Under the pieces are notes generated by a model. It made no database searches, was not told the origin of the DNA, and worked only from the letters and a program-made list of their open reading frames with translations. Positions 8,800 through 17,335 of a stretch of 64,000 bases of DNA are shown one piece after another. The stretch is from positions 4,216,001 through 4,280,000 of the forward strand of contig NZ_CP023407.1 in NCBI RefSeq assembly GCF_003665435.1, given 5' to 3'. Position 1 is the first letter of the stretch. Each line of letters opens with the position of its first letter. Made by a program: the position numbers and the translations under genes. The stretch comes from Streptomyces fungicidicus (GTDB taxonomy: Bacteria > Actinomycetota > Actinomycetes > Streptomycetales > Streptomycetaceae).

Positions 8800-10320
8800 G
8801 TGAGTGACGCCAGCCTGCCGCCCCTGCCCTCCTCCGACCGCCCCGAAGCCGCCGCCCGGCTGCGGGACGCGCTGCTCGGAGCCTCCTTCACCGCCGACGG
8901 ACTGCTCGAACTGCTCGGCGCCCCCGCCTACGCGGCGCTGGCCCGCAGCGAGACCGTGCCCGCCCTGAGGGCCACCCGCGGGGACACGCCGCTGGAGACG
9001 CTCGTACGGCTGTTCCTGCTGCAGCAGCCCGTGCCGCACGCGCGGGTGGCGGACGTACTGCCCGTGGACGTCTGCCTGGAGACCGGGTGGCTGAGGCGCG
9101 CCGGCACGGACGAGGTCGCGGCCACCGTGGACGTACGGCCGTACGGCGGGCCGGCCGGCGAGGACTGGTTCATCGTCTCCGACCTCGGGTGCGCCGTCGG
9201 GGGCGCCGGCGGCATCGGCAGCCGTGACGAGGGCGTCGTGCTCGGCGTCGGCGGGGCCTCCACCACCCTGGCCGGCATCACCGTGCGGACGCCCGTCGCC
9301 TCCGCGCTCGACCTCGGTACGGGCTCCGGCATCCAGGCGCTGCACGCCACCCGGCACGTCACGCGGGTGACGGCCACCGACGTCAACCCGCGCGCCCTGC
9401 ACATCACCGCGCTCACCCTGGCCCTCTCCGGGGCCCCGGCCGCCGAACTGCGCGAGGGCTCGCTGTTCACGCCGGTCCGGGACGACGAGACGTACGATCT
9501 GATCGTGTCCAATCCGCCCTTCGTGATCTCGCCGGGCGCCCGGCTCACCTACCGCGACGGCGGGATGGGCGGGGACGATCTGTGCCGCACGCTCGTTCAG
9601 GAATCGGGGGAGCGGCTGAACGAGGGCGGGTTCGCGCAGTTCCTCGCCAACTGGCAGCACGTGGAGGGGGAGGACTGGCAGGACAGACTCAGGTCATGGG
9701 TGCCCCGCGGGTGCGACGCCTGGATCGTGCAGCGCGAGGTGCAGGACATCACGCAGTACGCCGAGCTGTGGCTGAGGGACGCGGGCGACCACCGCGGGGA
9801 CGAGACCGAGTACCGGGCGCGCTACGACGCGTGGCTGGACGAGTTCGAGGCACGCAAGGTGAGGGCGGTCGGCTTCGGCTGGATCACCCTGCGCAGGTCC
9901 GGCTCCGCCGTGCCGTCGGTCACCGTGGAGGAGTGGCCGCACCCGGTCGAGCAGCCGCTCGGCGAGACGGTCCGGGCGCACTTCGCCCGGCTCGACTACC
10001 TGCGGACGCACGACGACGCGGCGCTCCTGGCCGCGCGTTTCCAGCTGGCCGCCGAGGTCGTGCAGGAACAGGTCGGGCTGCCCGGCGCCGAGGACCCGGA
10101 GCACGTCGTGCTGCGCCAGAACCGCGGGATGCGCCGGGCCACCAAGGTGGACACGATCGGCGCGGGCTTCGCGGGGGTGTGCGACGGCACCATGACCGCG
10201 GGCCGGATCCTGGACGCCATCGCCCAGCTCCTCGGTGAGGACCCGGTGCTGCTGCGCGACCGCACCCCGGCCCAGATCCGGCTGCTGGTGGAGCAGGGCT
10301 TCCTGGAACCGGCCGGCTGA
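8800..10320 (+). CDS. Class I SAM-dependent methyltransferase with NPPF motif
   Basis: Methyltransferase of about 506 residues. An N-terminal helical domain (1-150) precedes a Rossmann fold with motif I ALDLGTGSGIQAL (about 165-177) and the catalytic NPPF (238-241), the motif of enzymes that methylate amide or amino nitrogens (HemK/PrmC and small-MTase families). A C-terminal domain of about 180 residues follows, including NRGMRRATKVDT. The substrate cannot be read from sequence. I prefer the GTG at 8800 because of the -10-like hexamer 7 bp upstream; the ATG at 8791 is the alternative. Five tandem in-frame TGA codons mark its 3' end. Confidence 0.85.
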   Translation: MSDASLPPLPSSDRPEAAARLRDALLGASFTADGLLELLGAPAYAALARSETVPALRATRGDTPLETLVRLFLLQQPVPHARVADVLPVDVCLETGWLRRAGTDEVAATVDVRPYGGPAGEDWFIVSDLGCAVGGAGGIGSRDEGVVLGVGGASTTLAGITVRTPVASALDLGTGSGIQALHATRHVTRVTATDVNPRALHITALTLALSGAPAAELREGSLFTPVRDDETYDLIVSNPPFVISPGARLTYRDGGMGGDDLCRTLVQESGERLNEGGFAQFLANWQHVEGEDWQDRLRSWVPRGCDAWIVQREVQDITQYAELWLRDAGDHRGDETEYRARYDAWLDEFEARKVRAVGFGWITLRRSGSAVPSVTVEEWPHPVEQPLGETVRAHFARLDYLRTHDDAALLAARFQLAAEVVQEQVGLPGAEDPEHVVLRQNRGMRRATKVDTIGAGFAGVCDGTMTAGRILDAIAQLLGEDPVLLRDRTPAQIRLLVEQGFLEPAG

Positions 10321-10407
10321 GGCGAACGGGTCGGTTGAGGCGAACGGGTCGGCTGAGACGGAGGGGCCAGCTGAAACGGAAGGGCCGGTTGAGGCGAACG
10401 GCACGGG
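10318..10407 (+). repeat. Five 18-bp tandem units each starting with an in-frame TGA
   Basis: Starting with the natural stop of the methyltransferase gene, five imperfect units of TGA plus 15 bases follow, for example GGCGAACGGGTCGGT and GGCGAACGGGTCGGC. Every unit keeps the same frame, so five TGA codons are stacked 18 bp apart. Confidence 0.8.
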
Positions 10408-10427
10408 GCCACCATCCCGGCCCTTCC
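10381..10427 (+). terminator. Possible terminator after the methyltransferase
   Basis: AGGGCCGG at 10381 can pair with CCGGCCCT at 10420-10427 across a long loop, followed by a C/T-rich tract. Moderate support, since the loop is about 31 bases. Confidence 0.35.
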
Positions 10428-10601
10428 CCCTCCGTTCCCCTTCCTCCCCGATTTCGTAAAAGAGCTTCCGGGCCGTGTCCGGCATCCCGCTCCGCTCCGG
10501 GTTGCTCGCGTTCACCTCTGGTTCGTCTGCCCGCTGCCCGGGCGTGGCAGCGTCCCCCCGGGGCCGGTACCAGCGGACGGGAAAGAGGGCGTCGGGCGAC
10601 C

Positions 10602-10799
10602 ATGGAGAGCGGACCAGCTGTCTTCGCGGGGATGGTGTTCTGCCTGTTCGGGGCCGGTTTGCTGGCCTGGACCGTGACCCGCGCGCGACAGCGCCGCCCC
10701 GTCGCCCAGGGTGTGAGTCCCGTCGCATCCGCCACCGTCGCCGGGGTCGTCGCGATGGTCTCCCTGGCCCTCGGAGCGTGGTGCTTCACCCGCCTGTGA
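10602..10799 (+). CDS. Small conserved two-helix membrane protein
   Basis: Sixty-five-residue membrane protein with two hydrophobic segments (about 6-25 and 43-62) around a basic loop RARQRRP, so both ends probably face outside. The ATG at 10602 begins MESGPAVFAGMVF; longer upstream frames run into the tandem repeat and lack coding character. I recognise this as a protein often found just upstream of topA in Streptomyces, but no function is known to me. Confidence 0.75.
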   Translation: MESGPAVFAGMVFCLFGAGLLAWTVTRARQRRPVAQGVSPVASATVAGVVAMVSLALGAWCFTRL

Positions 10800-10936
10800 G
10801 GAGGCGGAACCCGGACAGCGAGCAGTAACCGGTACGTCGCGCTCCGCATGAGCGCGGGTCGAGTCTGGACACTCCGGGCGGCAGGAACGGTGGTAGTCGG
10901 GTTACCGTTCGAGTGGCCGTTGCGGGCTTTTCCCGT

Positions 10937-10966
10937 TTGACACGGGGGCGGGATGTACCGTCACAC
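10937..10966 (+). promoter_or_regulatory. topA: Candidate topA promoter
   Basis: A consensus -35 TTGACA lies at 10937-10942. The best-spaced -10 candidates (GTCACA or TCACAC near 10960) are poor. The -35 lies inside a short dyad, CCCGT and ACGGG. Confidence 0.4.
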
Positions 10967-11042
10967 TCCGCAGCGTCACCATGACCCGACCCCGGGGAGA
11001 CCGCCTGGGGAGCCCCAGCGCCGACCGGAGAGAAGAGCGAAG

Positions 11043-13871
11043 TTGTCCCCGACCAGCGAGACCGCGAAGGGCGGCCGCCGACTCGTCATCGTCGAGTCGC
11101 CTGCCAAGGCGAAGACGATCAAGGGCTACCTCGGCCCTGGCTACATCGTCGAGGCGAGCGTCGGGCACATTCGTGATCTTCCCAACGGCGCCGCCGAGGT
11201 GCCGGAGAAGTACACCGGTGAGGTCCGCCGCCTCGGCGTGGACGTCGAACACGACTTCCAGCCGATCTATGTGGTCAACGCGGACAAGCGGGCCCAGGTC
11301 AAGAAGCTCAAGGACCTGCTCAAGGAGTCCGACGAACTCTTCCTCGCCACCGATGAGGACCGCGAGGGCGAGGCCATCGCCTGGCACCTGCAGGAAGTGC
11401 TCAAGCCGAAGATCCCGGTCAAGCGGATGGTCTTCCACGAGATCACCAAGGACGCGATCCGCGAGGCCGTGGCCAACCCGCGCCAGCTCAACCAGAAGCT
11501 GGTCGACGCCCAGGAGACCCGCCGCATCCTCGACCGCCTCTACGGCTACGAGGTCTCGCCGGTCCTGTGGAAGAAGGTCATGCCCCGGCTGTCCGCCGGC
11601 CGCGTGCAGTCCGTCGCCACCCGGCTGGTGGTGGAGCGGGAACGGGAGCGCATCGCGTTCCGTTCCGCCGAGTACTGGGACCTGACGGGCACCTTCGCGA
11701 CCGGCCGGGCCGGTGACGCCTCCGACCCGTCGTCGCTGGTCGCCCGGTTGCAGAGCGTCGACGGCCGGCGCATCGCGCAGGGCCGCGACTTCGACTCCCT
11801 CGGGCAGCTGAAGGGCGCGAACACCCTCCACCTCGACGAGGCGAACGCCCGCGCGCTTGCCGCCGCCCTGGAGAACACGCGGTTCGCCGTGCGTTCCGTC
11901 GAGTCCAAGCCGTACCGCCGCTCGCCGTACGCCCCGTTCCGTACGACGACGCTGCAGCAGGAGGCGAGCCGCAAGCTCGGCTTCGGCGCGAAGGCCACCA
12001 TGCAGGTGGCCCAGAAGCTGTACGAGAACGGCTACATCACTTACATGCGTACGGACTCGACGACCCTGAGCGAGACGGCGGTCGCCGCCGCCCGCGCCCA
12101 GGTGACGCAGCTGTACGGCGCCGACTACCTGCCGCCCCAGCCCCGCACCTACGCGGGCAAGGTCAAGAACGCGCAGGAGGCGCACGAGGCGATCCGTCCC
12201 TCGGGGGACCGTTTCCGCACGCCCGCCGGGACCGGGCTGACCGGTGACCAGTTCAAGCTGTACGAGCTGATCTGGAAGCGGACCGTCGCCTCGCAGATGA
12301 AGGACGCCACCGGGAACTCCGTCACCGTGAAGATCGGCGGCACGGCGGCCGACGGCCGGGACGTCGAGTTCAGCGCGTCCGGCAAGACGATCACCTTCCA
12401 CGGCTTCCTGAAGGCCTACGTCGAGGGCGCCGACGACCCGAACGCCGAGCTCGACGACCGTGAGCGCCGGCTGCCGCAGGTCGCCGAGGGCGACGCGCTG
12501 TCGGCCGAGGAGATCACGGTCGACGGGCACGCCACCAAGCCCCCGGCCCGCTACACCGAGGCGTCGCTGGTCAAGGAGCTGGAGGAGCGGGAGATCGGGC
12601 GCCCGTCGACGTACGCGTCGATCATCGGCACGATCCTCGACCGCGGCTACGTGTTCAAGAAGGGCACGGCCCTGGTGCCGTCCTTCCTCTCCTTCGCCGT
12701 GGTCAACCTGCTGGAGAAGCACTTCGGCCGGCTCGTCGACTACGACTTCACCGCGAGGATGGAGGACGACCTCGACCGCATCGCGCGGGGCGAGGCCCGT
12801 GCCGTGCCGTGGCTGAAGCGGTTCTACTTCGGTGAGGGGACCGGCAACGGCGACGCGGCCGAGGCGGGCAACGGCGACGGGGACCACCTCGGCGGCCTCA
12901 AGGAACTGGTGACCGACCTGGGCGCGATCGACGCCCGCGAGGTGTCGTCGTTCCCCGTGGACAACGGCATCGTGCTGCGGGTCGGGCGCTACGGCCCGTA
13001 CATCGAACGCGGCGAGAAGGACACCGAGCAGCACCAGCGCGCCGACATCCCCACGGACCTGGCGCCCGACGAGCTGACCGTCGAGTTCGCCGAGGAACTG
13101 CTCGCCAAGCCGAGCGGCGACTTCGAGCTGGGCACCGACCCGTCGACCGGCCACGAGATCGTCGCCAAGGACGGCCGCTACGGCCCGTACGTCACGGAGG
13201 TCCTCCCCGAGGGCACGCCGAAGACCGGCAAGAACGCGGTCAAGCCGCGCACTGCCTCGCTCTTCAAGTCGATGTCCCTGGACACGGTCACCCTGGACGA
13301 CGCGCTGAAGCTGATGTCGCTGCCGCGGGTGGTCGGCACAGACGCCGAGGGCCAGGAGATCACCGCGCAGAATGGCCGCTACGGGCCGTATCTGAAGAAG
13401 GGCACCGACTCGCGGTCCCTGCAGGCCGAGGAGCAGCTCTTCACGATCACGCTGGAGGAGGCGCTGGCGATCTACGCCCAGCCCAAGCAGCGTGGCCGGG
13501 CGGCGGCCAAGCCGCCGCTGAAGGAGCTGGGCACCGACCCGGTGAGCGAGAAGCCGGTCGTGGTGAAGGACGGCCGCTTCGGCCCGTACGTCACCGACGG
13601 GGAGACCAACGCGACGCTGCGCTCCGGCGACAGCGTCGAGGAGATCACCCCGGAGCGCGGCTTCGAGCTGCTCGCCGAGAAGCGGGCCAAGGGCCCCGCC
13701 AAGAAGACCGCGAAGAAGACGGCGGCCAAGAAGGCGCCGGCGAAGAAGACGGCCGCCAAGAAGACCGCGGCGAAGAAGACCACGGCCGCGAAGAAGACCA
13801 CCGCGAAGAAGACGACGGCGAAGACGGCCGCCGCCAAGAAGGCGGCCGCCTCCAACGCGTCGGAGGACTGA
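11043..13871 (+). CDS. topA: DNA topoisomerase I (type IA) with lysine-rich tail
   Basis: Type IA topoisomerase of 942 residues that relaxes negative supercoils. The Toprim domain opens with RLVIVESPAKAKTIKGYLG and contains the acidic motif LATDEDREGEAIAWHL. The active-site tyrosine is Tyr334 in GYITYMRTDSTTLS. Topo_C repeats follow (GRYGPY-type motifs recur four or five times). The last 60 residues are AKKT/AAKK repeats, the Streptomyces-type basic tail known to aid DNA binding and processivity. Zinc-finger cysteines are absent, as in actinobacterial TopA. I chose the TTG at 11043 (LSPTSETAKGGRR) over the upstream in-frame start at 10953, which lacks coding-like sequence. Two hairpins follow the gene. 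Confidence 0.97.
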   Translation: MSPTSETAKGGRRLVIVESPAKAKTIKGYLGPGYIVEASVGHIRDLPNGAAEVPEKYTGEVRRLGVDVEHDFQPIYVVNADKRAQVKKLKDLLKESDELFLATDEDREGEAIAWHLQEVLKPKIPVKRMVFHEITKDAIREAVANPRQLNQKLVDAQETRRILDRLYGYEVSPVLWKKVMPRLSAGRVQSVATRLVVERERERIAFRSAEYWDLTGTFATGRAGDASDPSSLVARLQSVDGRRIAQGRDFDSLGQLKGANTLHLDEANARALAAALENTRFAVRSVESKPYRRSPYAPFRTTTLQQEASRKLGFGAKATMQVAQKLYENGYITYMRTDSTTLSETAVAAARAQVTQLYGADYLPPQPRTYAGKVKNAQEAHEAIRPSGDRFRTPAGTGLTGDQFKLYELIWKRTVASQMKDATGNSVTVKIGGTAADGRDVEFSASGKTITFHGFLKAYVEGADDPNAELDDRERRLPQVAEGDALSAEEITVDGHATKPPARYTEASLVKELEEREIGRPSTYASIIGTILDRGYVFKKGTALVPSFLSFAVVNLLEKHFGRLVDYDFTARMEDDLDRIARGEARAVPWLKRFYFGEGTGNGDAAEAGNGDGDHLGGLKELVTDLGAIDAREVSSFPVDNGIVLRVGRYGPYIERGEKDTEQHQRADIPTDLAPDELTVEFAEELLAKPSGDFELGTDPSTGHEIVAKDGRYGPYVTEVLPEGTPKTGKNAVKPRTASLFKSMSLDTVTLDDALKLMSLPRVVGTDAEGQEITAQNGRYGPYLKKGTDSRSLQAEEQLFTITLEEALAIYAQPKQRGRAAAKPPLKELGTDPVSEKPVVVKDGRFGPYVTDGETNATLRSGDSVEEITPERGFELLAEKRAKGPAKKTAKKTAAKKAPAKKTAAKKTAAKKTTAAKKTTAKKTTAKTAAAKKAAASNASED

Positions 13872-13898
13872 GGACCCGGCGGGTGCCCATCCGGGTCC
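13872..13898 (+). terminator. Hairpin directly after topA
   Basis: GGACCCGG pairs perfectly with CCGGGTCC across an 11-base loop; it starts at the base after the topA stop codon. Confidence 0.6.
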
Positions 13899-13920
13899 CG
13901 CCCAGGGTTCGGAATGCGAA

Positions 13921-13949
13921 CGCCCCGGCAACACTTCGGTGTCGGGGCG
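13921..13949 (+). terminator. Second hairpin downstream of topA
   Basis: CGCCCCG pairs with CGGGGCG, and the inner ACAC/GTGT extends the stem around a TTCG tetraloop with a two-base bulge. A stable intrinsic terminator form. Confidence 0.75.
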
Positions 13950-13994
13950 TGTGCATGTCAGGCGCGTCGTGCCGGTCCTGTGGGCGCGGGCCGA

Positions 13995-14000
13995 TAGGCT
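13995..14000 (+). promoter_or_regulatory. -10 box of leaderless tmk-fusion transcript
   Basis: TAGGCT lies exactly 6 bp before the ATG at 14007; no Shine-Dalgarno sequence precedes that ATG. Confidence 0.6.
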
Positions 14001-14006
14001 GAACGC

Positions 14007-17000
14007 ATGACGCGAGCCGAGCAGCCCAGGGCCCCACAACCGGCCCCCGACGACGCCCTTGTGGCGGACTCCCGCGAGCGTGCCGTCCGCGCCCTGCTGC
14101 GCCGACCGCAGCTGAAACGGCTGTGGAGCGCGCAGCTCGTGGGCGGGGTCGGTGACGTCCTCGCCCTCCTGGTGCTGGTCCTGCTGGCCCTTCAGGCGGC
14201 GGTCGCCGAGGGGTCCTTCGGCGGGGGCTACCGGGGCGCGGCGTTCGCAGTGGCGACCGTTTTCGGGGTGCGCATCCTCGCGACGCTGCTGTTCGGAGCC
14301 GTACTCCTCGGCCCGCTCACCTCGCTCACCTCGCAGGACGGGCCGCTGGACCGCCGCTGGACCATGGTCGGCGCGGACGGCCTGCGGGCCGCGCTGCTCA
14401 TCGTGGCGCCCCTGTGGATCGACTGGACCCCCGAGAACGCGCCGGCCGTCCTCCTCGTCACCGCCTTCGTGGCCGGTGTCGCCGAGCGGTTCTGGACGGT
14501 GTGCCGGGAGAGCGCGGCCCCCGCCCTGCTGCCCGCACCGCCCCCGGAGGGCGCGACCGTGCGGCCGCTGCCCGACCACATGGACGCGCTGCGCCGCCTC
14601 TCGCTGCGGACGGGCTTCGTGGCGATACCCCTCGCGGCCGTGACGCTGGTCGTCGCCGCCCTCTTCAACAACCTGCTGGGCACCGGGATCGCCTGGTTCG
14701 GCGAGCACCAGGCGGCCCTCGCCTCGTACGTCGCGGCCGGCCTCTTCGCCGCGTCGCTGTCCGTGCTGACCTTCCTGGAACTGCCCGGCACCCGCACCCC
14801 CCGCGCCCGGTCGCCGCTCGAGGGACTGCGCCGCCCGAAGAGCGCCGCCGGCAACGACAAGGGCCGCACCGGCGCGATGCCGCTGCTGGTGCTCGCCTCC
14901 GCGTCGGTCGCCGCCGCGGTGGCCGCCGCCGTCGCCGTGTCGGTGCTGCACGCCAAGGACCTGGGCGGCGGCCCCGTGCTCTACGGGCTGCTGGTGGCGG
15001 CGCTGACCGGCGGTGTCGTCGTCGGCATCCGCACCGCGCCCGCCGTGCTGCCGTCCCTTTCGCGGCGCCGGCTGCTCGCGCTCACCCTCGCCTTCACCGG
15101 TGTCGCGCTGCTGGCCGCCGGACTGGTGCCGGACGTCACCAGCGTGCTGCTGATCCTGGCGCTGGCCGGCGTCGGCGCGGGCATGGCCGCCAACACCGGG
15201 CACACGCTGCTCGACCAGGAGACCGAGGACCAGCGCCGGGTCCGCACCACCGAGCACCTGCACGCCGTGGTCCGGGTCTTCGTGGGGCTCGGCGCGGTGA
15301 TCGCCCCCGTGGTGGCCGCGGGCATCGGACCGCACCGGCTGGAGAACGGCCGGTTCGTCTTCGCGCACGGCGGCGCCGCGTTCACCCTGATGCTGGTCGG
15401 CGCGCTGCTGCTGCCGGTGGCCGCGCTGGTGCTGGCCAAGGTCGACGACCGCTCCGGGGTGCCGCTGCGCCAGGACCTGCGCGACGCGCTCCTCGGCGGC
15501 GACGACCCCGAGCAGACGCCCGCCGCCTCCGGCTTCTTCATCGCCCTGGAGGGCGGCGACGGCGCCGGGAAGTCCACCCAGGCCGAGGCGCTCGCCGAGT
15601 GGATCAGGGCCAAGGGCCACGAGGTCGTCCTCACCCGCGAGCCCGGCGCGACGCCGGTCGGCAAGCGGCTGCGCTCCATCCTGCTGGACGTCTCCAGCGC
15701 CGGACTCTCGCACCGCGCGGAGGCGCTGCTGTACGCGGCGGACCGCGCGGAGCACATCGACACCGTCGTACGGCCCGCCCTGGAGCGCGGCGCCGTCGTC
15801 ATCACCGACCGGTACATCGACTCCTCCGTCGCCTACCAGGGCGCCGGACGCGACCTCTCCCCGACCGAGATCGCCCGTATCAACCGCTGGGCGACCGACG
15901 GGCTGGTCCCGCACCTGACGGTGCTGCTGGACGTGGCTCCGGAGACCGCGCGGGAACGCTTCACCGAGGCGCCGGACCGGCTGGAGTCGGAGCCCGCAGA
16001 GTTCCACGCGCGGGTGCGGTCCGGTTTCCTCACGCTGGCCGCGGCCGACCCCGGCCGCTACCTGGTGGTCGACGCCGGCCAGGAACCGGAGTCGGTCACC
16101 ACGGTGATCCGGCACCGGCTCGACCAGGTGCTGCCGCTGTCCGAGGCCGAGATCGAGGCCCGCGAGGAAGCGCGCCGCAAGGCCGAGGAGGAGGCCCGCC
16201 GGAAGGCGGAGGAGGAGGCGGCCCGCAAGGCCGAGGAGGAGCGCCTGGAGCGCGAGCGCCAGGAGCAGCTGGCCCGGCTGCGCGCCGAGGAGGAGGAGCG
16301 CAAGCGGCGCGAGCTGGAGGAGGCGCAGCGGCGCGAGGCCGAACGGCAGGCGGAGGAGGCCCGGCAGCGCGCCGAGGAAGCCCGCCGGCGTGCCGAGGAG
16401 GAGCGGCAGCGGCTGCTCGCCGAGGAGAAGGCGCGCGCCGAGGAGGAGGCCCGCCGCAAGGCGGAGGAGGAACGCCGCCGCAAGCAGGCCGAGGAGGAGG
16501 CGCGGCTGCGCGCCGAGGCCGAGGCGCTGCGCCAGGAGAAGCAGCGCAAGGCCGAGGAGGCGCTGCTGCGCGCGGAGCAGGCCCGCCGGCTCGCCGAACA
16601 GGCCGCGGCCGCGGCGGAGGCGGGACCGAAGGCCCCGGAGGCCCCCGCCGACGCGCCACGGCCCGCCTCTCCCGCCCCGCGGCGGGGCGCCGACGACGCG
16701 GCGACCGTGCCGACGCCGGTGGTGACGCCGACGAACGCGCAGGGCGGACCGGCCGACGAGACGGCCGTACTGCCGCGGGTGCGGGAGGAGGACGCCGCGC
16801 GGCGGTCCGGCCGGTCCGGAGCGTCCGACGCCGAGGTGACCACCGAGCTGCCGAAGCCGTCTGTTCCGGGCGCGGCCGACGAGACGGCCGTGCTCCCCGC
16901 AGTGCCGCCGGGCGCCGCGGACGAGACCGCGGTGCTGCCCGCGGTGCGGGCGGACGAACCGGGCTCCGCGGAGCGGGTGCCGCCGGGATACTTCCGCGAC

Positions 17001-17240
17001 GAGCGTCCGGCGGGCGGCCCCGCAGGCGACGACGCCTCCGACGACCGCACGCGTGAGCTGCCGCAGGTCGACGCGGAGGGCTCGCCCGGCCGTCGCCGGC
17101 AGCGCTCCGACTGGGCGGAGGAGACCCCGCTGGACGACCTGCCGACGCTGGCCGACGAGCTGCTCGGCCCGCGCGGCGACGAGGACGGCGACCACGGTGA
17201 CGAGGACGGGGGCCGCGGCCGCCGGGGGCGCCGGCGCTGA
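14007..17240 (+). CDS. tmk: MFS-like membrane domain fused to thymidylate kinase and a coiled-coil tail
   Basis: A 1077-residue fusion. Residues about 45-480 form a polytopic membrane domain of MFS transporter type. Residues about 509-710 are a complete dTMP kinase: P-loop GGDGAGKST (about 516-524), the TREPGATPVG segment and the DRYIDSSVAYQGAG motif, so it should make dTDP for DNA synthesis. Residues about 712-870 are an uninterrupted Glu/Ala/Arg/Lys coiled coil (REEARRKAEEEARRK). A disordered tail follows with three DETAVLP repeats and a basic end RGRRGRRR. Normal Tmk is about 210 residues. The gene is probably leaderless and precedes holB, as tmk commonly does. The purpose of the membrane domain is unknown. 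Confidence 0.93.
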   Translation: MTRAEQPRAPQPAPDDALVADSRERAVRALLRRPQLKRLWSAQLVGGVGDVLALLVLVLLALQAAVAEGSFGGGYRGAAFAVATVFGVRILATLLFGAVLLGPLTSLTSQDGPLDRRWTMVGADGLRAALLIVAPLWIDWTPENAPAVLLVTAFVAGVAERFWTVCRESAAPALLPAPPPEGATVRPLPDHMDALRRLSLRTGFVAIPLAAVTLVVAALFNNLLGTGIAWFGEHQAALASYVAAGLFAASLSVLTFLELPGTRTPRARSPLEGLRRPKSAAGNDKGRTGAMPLLVLASASVAAAVAAAVAVSVLHAKDLGGGPVLYGLLVAALTGGVVVGIRTAPAVLPSLSRRRLLALTLAFTGVALLAAGLVPDVTSVLLILALAGVGAGMAANTGHTLLDQETEDQRRVRTTEHLHAVVRVFVGLGAVIAPVVAAGIGPHRLENGRFVFAHGGAAFTLMLVGALLLPVAALVLAKVDDRSGVPLRQDLRDALLGGDDPEQTPAASGFFIALEGGDGAGKSTQAEALAEWIRAKGHEVVLTREPGATPVGKRLRSILLDVSSAGLSHRAEALLYAADRAEHIDTVVRPALERGAVVITDRYIDSSVAYQGAGRDLSPTEIARINRWATDGLVPHLTVLLDVAPETARERFTEAPDRLESEPAEFHARVRSGFLTLAAADPGRYLVVDAGQEPESVTTVIRHRLDQVLPLSEAEIEAREEARRKAEEEARRKAEEEAARKAEEERLERERQEQLARLRAEEEERKRRELEEAQRREAERQAEEARQRAEEARRRAEEERQRLLAEEKARAEEEARRKAEEERRRKQAEEEARLRAEAEALRQEKQRKAEEALLRAEQARRLAEQAAAAAEAGPKAPEAPADAPRPASPAPRRGADDAATVPTPVVTPTNAQGGPADETAVLPRVREEDAARRSGRSGASDAEVTTELPKPSVPGAADETAVLPAVPPGAADETAVLPAVRADEPGSAERVPPGYFRDERPAGGPAGDDASDDRTRELPQVDAEGSPGRRRQRSDWAEETPLDDLPTLADELLGPRGDEDGDHGDEDGGRGRRGRRR

Positions 17241-17335
17241 CCGCCCGGTCCACGGGTGCGGGTGCGGGTGCTGTCAGTGCCCGCCCGCACAATGGAACCG
17301 GTAAGGCAGACGTGACGGAAGGGGCGGGCTGACCC

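Noticed and set aside
10902..17195. A 2097-codon open frame on the minus strand across topA and tmk
   Set aside because: Antisense to two certain genes. Open only because GC-rich third positions suppress stop codons on the opposite strand; no domains are recognisable.
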